DNA of 64,000 bases from positions 3,189,860 to 3,253,859 of the forward strand of contig NZ_LT627735.1 of NCBI RefSeq assembly GCF_900101765.1, in the 5' to 3' direction. Positions 55,101-61,360 of the stretch are shown here, one piece after another (position 1 is the first letter of the stretch; the number at the start of each line of letters is the position of its first letter). Source of the DNA: Nonlabens sp. Hel1_33_55. GTDB taxonomy: Bacteria > Bacteroidota > Bacteroidia > Flavobacteriales > Flavobacteriaceae. The notes under the pieces were generated by a model. The model was given only the letters and a program-made list of their open reading frames with translations. It had not been told where the DNA came from and searched no databases. Both the position numbers and the translations under genes were made by a program.

Positions 55101-56324
55101 CCGAATGGCGCTTACACAGACCCTAGCGGTAACGTAGTGGACACGGATCCCGCCACGGACCTGAACAACACGGATGCCACCGATGAGCCGGACTATAGAG
55201 ATACGGACGATGACAACGATGGCGTGCCTACCCTTACAGAGGATGTGGACGCAGACGGTGACCCTACCAATGATGACACGGACGGCGACGGTACACCAGA
55301 CTACCTGGACACGGACGATGACGGTGACGGCGTGGATACGGCTCTGGAGGACTACGATGGGGACAACGATCCGACCAACCAGGACACGGACGCAGATGGT
55401 ACACCAGACTACCTGGACAGCGATGATGACGGTGATGGCGTGGATACCCAGTATGAGAACCCGAACCCGGATGGCGATGGTAACCCCAATACAGGCGCTA
55501 CCCAAGACACCGATACCGATACCGTTCCGGACTACCTGGACAGTGATGATGACGGCGATGGGATCAATACGGTCTTCGAGAACCCGAACCCAGACGGAGA
55601 CGGCAACCCTAACACGGGAGCTACCCAAGACACGGATGGAACAGAAGGACCGGACTACCTGGACACGGACGATGATGGTGATGGACTGGATACGATGGAT
55701 GAGAACCCAGACCCTAATGGAGACAACGATCCTGCAGATGCATTGGACAGCGACCTTGACGGCACACCGGACTACCTGGACGTGGACGATGTGGATGGTG
55801 ATGGCGTACCAGACAGTGCAGACCTGGACGATGACAACGATGGTATACTGGACAGCGTAGAGGACGCGAACCTTGACGGAGACGACAACCCGTTCACGGA
55901 CCCGACGGACACTGACGGCGATGGCATCCCGAACTTTTTGGACCAGGACGCTGATGGTGATGGTATCCCAGACAACGTAGAGGGACAGACCACTGCGGGC
56001 TACACGCCACCGAGTGGTGTTGACGCAGACGGCAACGGACTGGACGACAACTATGAGAACACACCGGGATCCGGTGAGGGCATCAGCCCGGAGAACACGG
56101 ACGGCGCGGACCAGCCAGACTACCTGGATCTGGACAGCGACAACGACGGCGTGGCAGATGCGACGGAAGGCTTCGATACCAACAGTGACGGTATCGCGGA
56201 CACGGTACCTGCGAACAGCGACCTGGATGGTGATGGAATCGATGACAACTTCGATACGGACCCGAATGGCGCTTACACAGACCCTAGCGGTAACGTAGTG
56301 GACACGGATCCGCCACGGACCTGA
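40188..56324 (+). CDS. Giant secreted thrombospondin type 3 repeat protein (open frame broken by a 1-base deletion at the 3' end)
   Basis: 5378 residues in this frame; the true protein is longer. A signal peptide (about 1-37, LFLLTALMLPLLAVSQ) targets it for export. Layout: beta module 1 (about 38-250), a cadherin-like domain (about 258-368), then calcium-binding thrombospondin type 3 repeats (pattern DTDGDGIPDYLDLDSDNDGI) interrupted by beta modules 2 (about 404-625), 3 (about 1025-1235) and 4 (about 4178-4420). The four beta modules share one signature (see findings). Two arrays of 387-residue near-identical units lie at 44919 and 54621. The protein is extremely Asp-rich and very acidic, so it should be rigid only with Ca2+. 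Such proteins are typically type IX-secreted adhesins or stalks on the cell surface; the C-terminal sorting domain is beyond the window. The frame ends at TGA 56322-56324 because one C is missing at 56310-56311 relative to the other repeat copies. Confidence 0.88.
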   Translation: MEIPTLPMVVRHYKSNYSITLFLLTALMLPLLAVSQSRPTFNLADGPTLLANGAAAEQIGAKYIYQDIEVSVDGFLVDAVVTIVDKVNLDEPNADSFVVDAVLGVDDRFEPVVNTGPGIGYVEWQIQFVLDGTVVDANDVGVPARLDSFTVEAIDVDGFEFFEAIVTNSYTIEGGNNPTTELVVSQNGAYTRFQSDVDFAAGISAANTQYVVRINYNNISTINFRNGSSNDSNDRQNSVSFLGEVTFAVENTVLVNQAPSVIDNLGNTIFINESFQSNVLDGSSDPDGNIDPSSVVLIDPNDEFNQGSLGNPLFIVGVGSYTVDDLGNVTFNPEQDYLGDASINFTVKDDLGLNSNRATLGINVVDPCDAVASGNIDTDGDGVSDICDLDDDNDGILDTQECEAQPESVTLNLSQANANFNQNGAGADGVGAFTTYSNATTFNGQSVDLRLTVLRNSSPADLTVDISGFSFTDTATNITYYYPIILDGGNDDGFAEFEIEFFLSGTNTLIEVPVEITFLDIDNLGVGEGIEFSRDDIASYTLSGSPTTDITANNSNTSYFLDPGSFVRFLGNADGSPDDENLWVAVDLLQSSNIDFTVKKRAGITGYVFDNVTFTNPGQSTSVNGAICDLDTDGDGIPDYLDLDSDNDGIYDVVENGSSDLDTNNDGQIDGPVGANGIPDAAEIGGAESGNVKEVVNSDGTDQPDYQDLDADNDGCSDSNEAYNQINADGNDAGQFGAGDPAATDADGTVTAAAYVDPADRNNNGISDFQEAGPDADNDGIADACLPPVDTDGDLVFDNVDIDDDNDGILDSREDLNLDGDNNPATNPTDTDGDGVPDYQDLDSDNDGIADNVEAQTTLGYIAPQDSNNDGIPDVTANGLPVSYDNAGQELGILPVNTDQTDNPDYRDLDSDNDGESDNIEAFDTNADGVSDLQPTNLDDDNDGFDNAYDTDDTSYADPNGTINDPTVLPDSDNDLNQGGNVDYRDAFNPADFDNDGVDNIEDRDDDNDGISDVLEGYQFIADNDRAVCTGSSYSFTNSTLIAGTAGSVGAQYRFTGVATGLDAIVTITQRSAGTTLVDINGQAEGSAQAFQPVIRYNSTASGDRQMTFNVRFVNAGSLTSATVPSVGGFFQDVDGENFDREYYRVNNIVGYTIGNPSNILTSDLGSGVTQFIADGTGSVVVNGTNAISTDNAHRVFFQKQDVNQLNFTVGIKKNTNTTITRYYSLLFDECELANYNDPSHQFTDANAPDTDGDGIPDYKDIDSDGDGCNDSIEAGFIDAFAKADEDGQLGNTSPATVDANGLVTSGQNGQGYTEPADTNANGTYDFLEDSVSTACNDQDLDGITDSVDVDDDNDGILDTVENGGVDPFGDADGDGIPNSRDVNGVNDANGDGVVDSFDTDGDGIINQFDQDSDNDGIPDNVEGQPTVGYITPSGIDNNNDGLDDAYPVGGIIPENTDGTDDPDYLDTDSDNDGIPDVTEASDFNNDGVADTAFANVDSDQDGLDDNFDGDTTGYGDPNGTPTTTDPANELNNTDGTDEPDYRDTDDDNDGVGTDVEVVDNNNPADLDGDGTPDYLDVDDVDGDGVPDSADLDDDNDGILDSVEDANLDGDDNPFTDPTDTDGDGIPNFLDQDADGDGIPDNVEGQTTAGYTPPSGVDADGNGLDDNYENTPGSGEGISPENTDGADQPDYLDLDSDNDGVADATEGFDTNSDGIADTVPANSDLDGDGIDDNFDTDPNGAYTDPSGNVVDTDPATDLNNTDTTDEPDYRDTDDDNDGVPTLTEDVDADGDPTNDDTDGDGTPDYLDSDDDGDGVDTALENYDGDNDPTNQDTDADGTPDYLDTDDDGDGVDTQYENPNPDGDGNPNTGATQDTDTDTVPDYLDSDDDGDGINTVFENPNPDGDGDPNTGATQDTDGTEGPDYLDTDDDGDGLDTMDENPDPNGDNDPADALDSDLDGTPDYLDVDDVDGDGVPDSADLDDDNDGILDSVEDANLDGDDNPFTDPTDTDGDGIPNFLDQDADGDGIPDNVEGQTTAGYTPPSGVDADGNGLDDNYENTPGSGEGISPENTDGADQPDYLDLDSDNDGVADATEGFDTNSDGIADTVPANSDLDGDGIDDNFDTDPNGAYTDPSGNVVDTDPATDLNNTDTTDEPDYRDTDDDNDGVPTLTEDVDADGDPTNDDTDGDGTPDYLDSDDDGDGVDTALENYDGDNDPTNQDTDGDGTPDYLDTDDDGDGVDTQYENPNPDGDGNPNTGATQDTDTDTVPDYLDSDDDGDGINTVFENPNPDGDGDPNTGATQDTDGTEGLDYLDTDDDGDGLDTMDENADPNGDNDPADALDSDLDGTPDYLDVDDVDGDGVPDSADLDDDNDGILDSVEDANLDGDDNPFTDPTDTDGDGIPNFLDQDADGDGIPDNVEGQTTAGYTPPSGVDADGNGLDDNYENTPGSGEGISPENTDGADQPDYLDLDSDNDGVADATEGFDTNSDGIADTVPANSDLDGDGIDDNFDTDPNGAYTDPSGNVVDTDPATDLNNTDTTDEPDYRDTDDDNDGVPTLTEDVDADGDPTNDDTDGDGTPDYLDSDDDGDGVDTALENYDGDNDPTNQDTDADGTPDYLDTDDDGDGVDTQYENPNPDGDGNPNTGATQDTDTDTVPDYLDSDDDGDGINTVFENPNPDGDGDPNTGATQDTDGTEGPDYLDTDDDGDGLDTMDENADPNGDNDPADALDSDLDGTPDYLDVDDVDGDGVPDSADLDDDNDGILDSVEDANLDGDDNPFTDPTDTDGDGIPNFLDQDADGDGIPDNVEGQTTAGYTPPSGVDADGNGLDDNYENTPGSGEGISPENTDGADQPDYLDLDSDNDGVADATEGFDTNSDGIADTVPANSDLDGDGIDDNFDTDPNTAYTDPSGNVVDTDPATDLNNTDTTDEPDYRDTDDDNDGVPTLTEDVDADGDPTNDDTDGDGTPDYLDTDDDGDGVDTALEDYDGDNDPTNQDTDADGTPDYLDSDDDGDGVDTQYENPNPDGDGNPNTGATQDTDTDTVPDYLDSDDDGDGINTVFENPNPDGDGNPNTGATQDTDGTEGPDYLDTDDDGDGLDTMDENPDPNGDNDPADALDSDLDGVPDYLDVDDVDGDGVPDSADLDDDNDGILDSVEDANLDGDDNPFTDPTDTDGDGIPNFLDQDADGDGIPDNVEGQTTAGYTPPSGVDADGNGLDDNYENTPGSGEGISPENTDGADQPDYLDLDSDNDGVADATEGFDTNSDGIADTVPANSDLDGDGIDDNFDTDPNTAYTDPSGNVVDTDPATDLNNTDTTDEPDYRDTDDDNDGVLTDDEVIDNNNPEDLDLDGIPDYLDVDDLDGDGIPDSVDLDDDNDGIIDTVEDANNDGDNNPFTDPTDTDNDGIPDFQDQDSDNDSIPDNVESQPSVGYTTPSGLDDNNDGLDDAYAPNGITPVNTDGVDVPDYLDGDSDNDGISDIIEASDFNNDGLPDVAFANVDIDNDGLDDNFDGDTTGYGDPNGTPTTGDPSNELNNTDTTDEPDYRDTDDDNDGVLTDDEVIDNNNPEDLDLDGIPDYLDVDDLDGDGIPDSVDLDDDNDGIIDTVEDANNDGDNNPFTDPTDTDNDGIPDFQDQDSDNDSIPDNVESQPSVGYTTPSGLDDNNDGLDDAYAPNGITPINTDGVDVPDYLDGDSDNDGISDIIEASDFNNDGLPDVAFANVDSDQDGLDDNFDGDTTGYGDPNGTPTTTDPANELNNTDTTDEPDYRDTDDDNDTVLTDDEVIDNNNPEDSDLDGIPNYLDNDDNDGDGVPDTVDEDDDNDGVSDVIETNGDDPFADSDNNGIPDFQDVNAANDSNNDGIVDRFDADKDGVINQFDIDADGDGLTDVFESGNNALDTNADGVIDDQDTGFADVDGNGQSDNTEGSVPTDSDGDTAADYLDIDSDNDGILDNIEIQDFNNPNPRTRNDTDGDGLDDAYDSDNGGTPILVPQNSDTDPFPNYLDLDSDDDGIIDNIEWQTTADYLLPTSDTDGNGLADNYETFSGSGIPTNSPNNADSTDLPDYLDIDSDNDGLTDNDEVYNLPPANFDADNDGLDDAYDSDDVNGLSGPQAASNMNMNGPALSGVQDFPNVQNPLTAEVDFRDSTDPNNPVDTDLDGINDNVDIDDDNDGILDSVESLGFVPTNNAADDCGRPSSSFTSPVYAGGAANGTVGALYRFDNVATYPEIGVVDAIIEITDIVGGATLITIDNDGTGDINAWQPEFNVPGPTGSSSQMAFEVRFVLDGTNTQFNVGRFGGTIYDIDGANARESVILSQPGLYAVDNETLLTVNSDASSGEVTFTGPDDTYVGVDLSPRLATYFNYYDASEFSIRFSAQLLSATANTNLGSVLFDVCSINGLFEGNTTSNNPTQTGPDGVSEPSGPGTFAVYTVNDGIDTDGDNIPDELDIDSDNDGIPDNLESQPTIGYVAPGIADSDSDGLLDAYEGVNNDGTMPIDTDGDGISDYLDLDTDDDGFNDDLESGNPLATNNNDSDGDGLLDEYDSIDNTGIAYASNDRYSAGSADLSNQDNPATPEVDYREARDQDLDGITDSVDVDDDNDGILDTVENGGVDPFGDADGDGIPNSRDVNGVNDANGDGVVDSFDTDGDGIINQFDQDSDNDGIPDNVEGQPTVGYITPSGIDNNNDGLDDAYPVGGIIPENTDGTDDPDYLDTDSDNDGIPDVTEASDFNNDGVADTAFANVDSDQDGLDDNFDGDTTGYGDPNGTPTTTDPANELNNTDGTDEPDYRDTDDDNDGVGTDVEVVDNNNPADLDGDGTPDYLDVDDVDGDGVPDSADLDDDNDGILDSVEDANLDGDDNPFTDPTDSDGDGIPNFLDQDADGDGIPDNVEGQTTAGYTPPSGVDADGNGLDDNYENTPGSGEGISPENTDGADQPDYLDLDSDNDGVADATEGFDTNSDGIADTVPANSDLDGDGIDDNFDTDPNGAYTDPSGNVVDTDPATDLNNTDATDEPDYRDTDDDNDGVPTLTEDVDADGDPTNDDTDGDGTPDYLDTDDDGDGVDTALEDYDGDNDPTNQDTDADGTPDYLDSDDDGDGVDTQYENPNPDGDGNPNTGATQDTDTDTVPDYLDSDDDGDGINTVFENPNPDGDGNPNTGATQDTDGTEGPDYLDTDDDGDGLDTMDENPDPNGDNDPADALDSDLDGTPDYLDVDDVDGDGVPDSADLDDDNDGILDSVEDANLDGDDNPFTDPTDTDGDGIPNFLDQDADGDGIPDNVEGQTTAGYTPPSGVDADGNGLDDNYENTPGSGEGISPENTDGADQPDYLDLDSDNDGVADATEGFDTNSDGIADTVPANSDLDGDGIDDNFDTDPNGAYTDPSGNVVDTDPPRT
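44024..44039. repeat. Palindrome, perfect copy inside the giant gene
   Basis: Read as GCT TTC GCG AAA GCG (Ala-Phe-Ala-Lys-Ala) in the context IDAFAKADED, a linker in the first repeat region. Confidence 0.85.
44199..45480 (+). repeat. Upstream copy of a large intragenic duplication (offset 9702 bp)
   Basis: Starting at GACCAAGACC, this segment recurs almost base for base from 53901. It covers a 240-residue lead-in (DLDGITDSVDVDDDND...) plus the first part of the 387-residue unit. The end is approximate because the following arrays are themselves repetitive. Confidence 0.85.
44919..50165 (+). repeat. Array 1 of 1161-bp (387-residue) units: four full copies and a partial fifth
   Basis: Units begin at the codon for VDDVDGDGVPD: 44919, 46080, 47241, 48402 and 49563; each is exactly 1161 bp. 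The copies differ mainly by scattered silent or conservative changes (GGCDGDG/ADG, NGAY/NTAY, DLDG variants). The fifth leaves the pattern near 50166. The base composition is visibly richer in G and C than the sequence on either side of the array. Confidence 0.9.
50166..51491 (+). repeat. Two 663-bp (221-residue) tandem units, plus the start of a third
   Basis: Units begin with VLTDDEVIDNNNPED at 50166 and 50829; the third starts at 51492 and diverges within about 50 bp. Composition is AT-rich like the host, unlike the flanking 1161-bp arrays. Each unit contains a VAFANVD segment that is a decayed palindrome copy. Confidence 0.85.
53901..55182 (+). repeat. Downstream copy of the large intragenic duplication
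   Basis: Counterpart of 44199-45480, nearly identical, with a few differences (for example around 54718-54770). Confidence 0.85.
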
Positions 56325-56404
56325 ACAACACGGATACCACCGATGAGCCGGACTATAGAGATACGGACGATGACAACGATGGCGTTCCTACCCTTACAGA
56401 GGAT

Positions 56405-57736
56405 GTGGACGCAGACGGTGATCCGACCAACGACGACACGGACGGTGACGGTACACCAGACTACCTGGATAGTGACGATGACGGTGACGGCGTGGACACG
56501 GCCCTAGAGAATTACGATGGGGACAACGATCCCACCAACCAGGACACGGACGGCGACGGTACACCAGACTACCTAGACACTGATGATGACGGTGATGGCG
56601 TGGATACCCAGTACGAGAACCCGAACCCGGATGGTGACGGCAACCCTAACACGGGCGCTACCCAAGACACCGATACCGATACCGTTCCGGACTACCTGGA
56701 CAGTGATGATGACGGTGATGGGATCAATACGGTCTTCGAGAACCCGAACCCAGATGGAGACGGCGACCCTAACACGGGCGCTACCCAAGACACGGATGGA
56801 ACAGAAGGACCCGACTACCTGGACACGGACGATGATGGTGATGGACTGGATACGATGGATGAGAACGCGGACCCTAATGGAGACAACGATCCTGCAGATG
56901 CATTGGACAGCGACCTTGACGGCACACCGGACTACCTGGACGTGGACGATGTGGATGGTGATGGCGTACCAGACAGTGCAGACCTGGACGATGACAACGA
57001 CGGTATCTTGGACAGCGTAGAGGACGCGAACCTTGACGGAGACGACAACCCGTTCACGGACCCGACGGACACTGACGGCGATGGCATCCCGAACTTTTTG
57101 GACCAGGACGCTGATGGTGATGGTATCCCAGACAACGTAGAGGGACAGACCACTGCGGGCTACACGCCACCGAGTGGTGTTGACGCAGACGGCAACGGAC
57201 TGGACGACAACTATGAGAACACACCGGGATCCGGTGAGGGCATCAGCCCGGAGAACACGGACGGCGCGGACCAGCCAGACTACCTGGATCTGGACAGCGA
57301 CAACGACGGCGTGGCAGATGCGACGGAAGGCTTCGATACCAACAGTGACGGTATCGCGGACACGGTACCTGCGAACAGCGACCTGGATGGTGATGGAATC
57401 GATGACAACTTCGATACGGACCCGAATGGCGCTTACACAGACCCTAGCGGTAACGTAGTGGACACGGATCCCGCCACGGACCTGAACAACACGGATACCA
57501 CCGATGAGCCGGACTATAGAGATACGGACGATGACAACGATGGCGTTCCTACCCTTACAGAGGATGTGGACGCAGACGGTGATCCGACCAACGACGACAC
57601 GGACGGTGACGGTACACCAGACTACCTGGATAGTGACGATGACGGTGACGGCGTGGACACGGCCCTAGAGAATTACGATGGGGACAACGATCCACCAACC
57701 AGGACACGGACGGCGACGGTACACCAGACTACCTAG
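56405..57736 (+). CDS. Fragment of giant gene: array 2, frame piece 1
   Basis: 443 codons in frame +2 relative to the window, continuing the giant protein after the deletion at 56310. True coding of the repeat ends at about 57692, where another C is missing; the last residues (PTRTRTATVHQTT) are out-of-frame. The ATG at 56405 is an internal codon chosen only because it is the first available. Confidence 0.55.
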   Translation: MDADGDPTNDDTDGDGTPDYLDSDDDGDGVDTALENYDGDNDPTNQDTDGDGTPDYLDTDDDGDGVDTQYENPNPDGDGNPNTGATQDTDTDTVPDYLDSDDDGDGINTVFENPNPDGDGDPNTGATQDTDGTEGPDYLDTDDDGDGLDTMDENADPNGDNDPADALDSDLDGTPDYLDVDDVDGDGVPDSADLDDDNDGILDSVEDANLDGDDNPFTDPTDTDGDGIPNFLDQDADGDGIPDNVEGQTTAGYTPPSGVDADGNGLDDNYENTPGSGEGISPENTDGADQPDYLDLDSDNDGVADATEGFDTNSDGIADTVPANSDLDGDGIDDNFDTDPNGAYTDPSGNVVDTDPATDLNNTDTTDEPDYRDTDDDNDGVPTLTEDVDADGDPTNDDTDGDGTPDYLDSDDDGDGVDTALENYDGDNDPPTRTRTATVHQTT

Positions 57737-57759
57737 ACACTGATGATGACGGTGATGGC

Positions 57760-58179
57760 GTGGATACCCAGTACGAGAACCCGAACCCGGATGGTGACGG
57801 CAACCCTAACACGGGCGCTACCCAAGACACCGATACCGATACCGTTCCGGACTACCTGGACAGTGATGATGACGGTGATGGGATCAATACGGTCTTCGAG
57901 AACCCGAACCCAGATGGAGACGGCGACCCTAACACGGGCGCTACCCAAGACACGGATGGAACAGAAGGACCCGACTACCTGGACACGGACGATGATGGTG
58001 ATGGACTGGATACGATGGATGAGAACGCGGACCCTAATGGAGACAACGATCCTGCAGATGCATTGGACAGCGACCTTGACGGCACACCGGACTACCTGGA
58101 CGTGGACGATGTGGATGGTGATGGCGTACCGGACTCGGCAGACCTTGACGATGACAACGAGGTATACTGGACAGCGTAG
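57760..58179 (+). CDS. Fragment of giant gene: array 2, frame piece 2
   Basis: 139 codons of the same repeat (TQYENPNPDGDGNPNTG...), ended by the loss of a C at 58160. Not an independent gene. Confidence 0.45.
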   Translation: MDTQYENPNPDGDGNPNTGATQDTDTDTVPDYLDSDDDGDGINTVFENPNPDGDGDPNTGATQDTDGTEGPDYLDTDDDGDGLDTMDENADPNGDNDPADALDSDLDGTPDYLDVDDVDGDGVPDSADLDDDNEVYWTA

Positions 58180-58614
58180 AGGACGCGAACCTTGACGGAG
58201 ACGACAACCCGTTCACGGACCCGACGGACACTGACGGCGATGGCATCCCGAACTTTTTGGACCAGGACGCTGATGGTGATGGTATCCCAGACAACGTAGA
58301 GGGACAGACCACTGCGGGCTACACGCCACCGAGTGGTGTTGACGCAGACGGCAACGGACTGGACGACAACTATGAGAACACACCGGGATCCGGTGAGGGC
58401 ATCAGCCGGAGAACACGGACGGCGCGGACCAGCCAGACTACCTGGATCTGGACAGCGACAACGACGGCGTGGCAGATGCGACGGAAGGCTTCGATACCAA
58501 CAGTGACGGTATCGCGGACACGGTACCTGCGAACAGCGACCTGGATGGTGATGGAATCGATGACAACTTCGATACGGACCCGAATGGCGCTACACAGACC
58601 CTAGCGGTAACGTA

Positions 58615-59151
58615 GTGGACACGGATCCCGCCACGGACCTGAACAACACGGATGCCACCGATGAGCCGGACTATAGAGATACGGACGATGACAACGATGG
58701 CGTGCCTACCCTTACAGAGGATGTGGACGCAGACGGTGACCCTACCAATGATGACACGGACGGCGACGGTACACCAGACTACCTGGACACGGACGATGAC
58801 GGTGACGGCGTGGATACGGCTCTGGAGGACTACGATGGGGACAACGATCCGACCAACCAGGACACGGACGCAGATGGTACACCAGACTACCTGGACAGCG
58901 ATGATGACGGTGATGGCGTGGATACCCAGTATGAGAACCCGAACCCGGATGGCGATGGTAACCCCAATACAGGCGCTACCCAAGACACCGATACCGATAC
59001 CGTTCCGGACTACCTGGACAGTGATGATGACGGCGATGGGATCAATACGGTCTTCGAGAACCCGAACCCAGACGGAGACGGCACCCTAACACGGGGCTAC
59101 CCAAGACACGGATGGAACAGAAGGACCGGACTACCTGGACACGGACGATGA
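58615..59151 (+). CDS. Fragment of giant gene: array 2, frame piece 4
   Basis: 178 codons from TDPATDLNNTD to the deletions near 59083/59095, after which the frame reads nonsense to the stop. Frame piece 3 (58161-58407, no usable start) lies before it. Confidence 0.45.
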   Translation: MDTDPATDLNNTDATDEPDYRDTDDDNDGVPTLTEDVDADGDPTNDDTDGDGTPDYLDTDDDGDGVDTALEDYDGDNDPTNQDTDADGTPDYLDSDDDGDGVDTQYENPNPDGDGNPNTGATQDTDTDTVPDYLDSDDDGDGINTVFENPNPDGDGTLTRGYPRHGWNRRTGLPGHGR

Positions 59152-61219
59152 TGGTGATGGACTGGATACGATGGATGAGAACGCGGACCCTAATGGAGAC
59201 AACGATCCTGCAGATGCATTGGACAGCGACCTTGACGGCACACCGGACTACCTGGACGTGGACGATGTGGATGGTGATGGCGTACCGGACTCGGCAGACC
59301 TTGACGATGACAACGACGGTATACTGGACAGCGTGGAGGACGCGAACCTTGATGGAGACGACAACCCGTTCACGGACCCGACGGACACTGACGGCGATGG
59401 CATCCCGAACTTTTTGGACCAGGACGCGATGGTGATGGTATCCCAGACAACGTAGAGGGACAGACCACTGCGGGCTACACGCCACCGAGTGGTGTTGACG
59501 CAGACGGCAACGGACTGGACGACAACTATGAGAACACACCGGGATCCGGTGAGGCATCAGCCCGGAGAACACGGACGGCGCGGACCAGCCAGACTACCTG
59601 ACCTAGACAGTGACAACGACGGCGTGGCAGATGCGACGGAAGGCTTCGATGTGAACAATGACGGTATCGCGGACACGGTACCTGCGAACAGCGACCTGGA
59701 TGGTGACGGAATCGATGACAACTTCGATACGGACCCGAACACGGCCTACACGGACCCAAGCGGTAACGTAGTGGACACGGATCCTGCACGGACCTGAACA
59801 ACACGGATACCACCGATGAGCCGGACTATAGAGATACGGACGATGACAACGATGGCGTTCCTACCCTTACAGAGGACGTGGACGCAGACGGTGACCCGAC
59901 CAAGACGACACGGACGGTGACGGTACACCAGACTACCTGGATAGTGACGATGACGGTGACGGCGTGGACACGGCCTGAGAATTACGATGGGGACAACGAT
60001 CCGACCAACCAGGACACGGACGCAGATGGTACCAGACTACCTAGACGAAGACGATGATGATGATGGTTTCCTTACAATTAATGAAGGAGCAGACCCTAAT
60101 GGTGATGGAAATCCAAATGATGCGATCGATACTGATTCTAATGGTATCCGGATTATCTAGATCCAGATATACTGGATACGGATGGAGATGGTGTCATTAA
60201 CAGTATTGACATTGACGACGATAATGATGGAATTCTAGACACTGTTGAAGGAACCAATGATAGTGATCTTGATGGGATCATTGACTCATTAGATCAGGAT
60301 GCAGATGGAGATGGAGTTCCAGATAATGTAGAGGGACAACCTACGGTAGGTTACATATTACCATCTGGAATTGATAGTGATAATAATGGTCTTGATGATG
60401 CTTATGAAGTAAGCCCAGGATCTGGAGAAGGAGTAACTGTAGAGGATACAGACCTTGACGCTGTTCCTGATTACCTTGATCTTGATAGTGATGATGATGG
60501 TATTGTAGATGGAACAGAGGCATTTGATTTTGATAGTAATGGACTTCCAGATATTCTTCCTTCTAATAATGATGTAGATCAAGATGGTATTGATGACTCT
60601 TATGATGGAGATACTAAACGGCTATGCTGACCCTAATGGTGCTCAAGTAGATACTGATCCTCTTGCCGATCTAACAAATACAGATGGTGCTGATGATTTA
60701 GATTTATAGAGATACTGATGATGATAATGATGGAATTTTATCCCAAGATGAATCTAATGATCCTAATAATGATGGATTAGCAGACGATGCTAATGATTCT
60801 GATGGTGACGATACCCCAGATTATTTGGATCCTGATAATGCAGATAATGATGGTGACGGTATACCTAACAACATTGATATTGATGATGACAATGATGGTA
60901 TCATTGATACTGTTGAGGTAATGGAGATTTTGATGGTGACGGTATTATCGATTCATTAGATCAAGATTCTGATGGTGATGGGATTCCTGATAATGTGGAG
61001 GCCCAAACGACAGCAGGATATGTATTCCCAATTGGAGTTGATTCTGATGACAACGGTCTGGATGATGTTTACGAAAGCTCTCCTGGAGCAGGGGAAGGAA
61101 TAACACCAGAAAATACTGATGGTGACGGTAATCCAGATTATTTGGATATCGATTCAGACAACGATAATGTTGATGATTCATAGAAGCCTTTGATTTTAAC
61201 AACGATGGTTTCCTGATAT

Positions 61220-61235
61220 CGCTTTCGCGGAAGCG
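61220..61235. repeat. Palindrome copy (15/16) in the 3' part of the giant gene
   Basis: CGCTTTCGCGGAAGCG; read as GCT TTC GCG GAA GCG (Ala-Phe-Ala-Glu-Ala). Both arms are kept, unlike the AFAN copies elsewhere in the gene. Confidence 0.7.
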
Positions 61236-61360
61236 GACATAGATCAAGATGGTTTGGATGACGCATTTGATGGTAATACTACTGGATATTCTGACGTAAC
61301 GGTGGTGTTGTAGAGAATGATCCAGCGACTGATCTCAATAATACAGATGGTACAGATGAA

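Larger units (their letters stand above)
54621..60040 (+). repeat. Array 2 of 1161-bp units: about four full copies and a partial fifth, carrying indels
   Basis: Units begin at 54621, 55782, 56942, 58102 and 59258. The first step is 1161 bp; the later steps are 1160, 1160 and 1156 bp, each shortfall explained by visible single-base deletions against array 1. The fifth leaves the pattern near 60040. Confidence 0.85.

Noticed and set aside
44227..59435. Many plus-strand frames rich in Met-Thr-Trp-Arg in the arrays
   Set aside because: They are +1/+2 readings of the same Asp-rich repeats and recur with the repeat period.
44919..60040. Possible CRISPR or other nucleic-acid repeat array
   Set aside because: Units are over 1 kb, in-frame and protein-coding, with no short repeat-spacer pattern.
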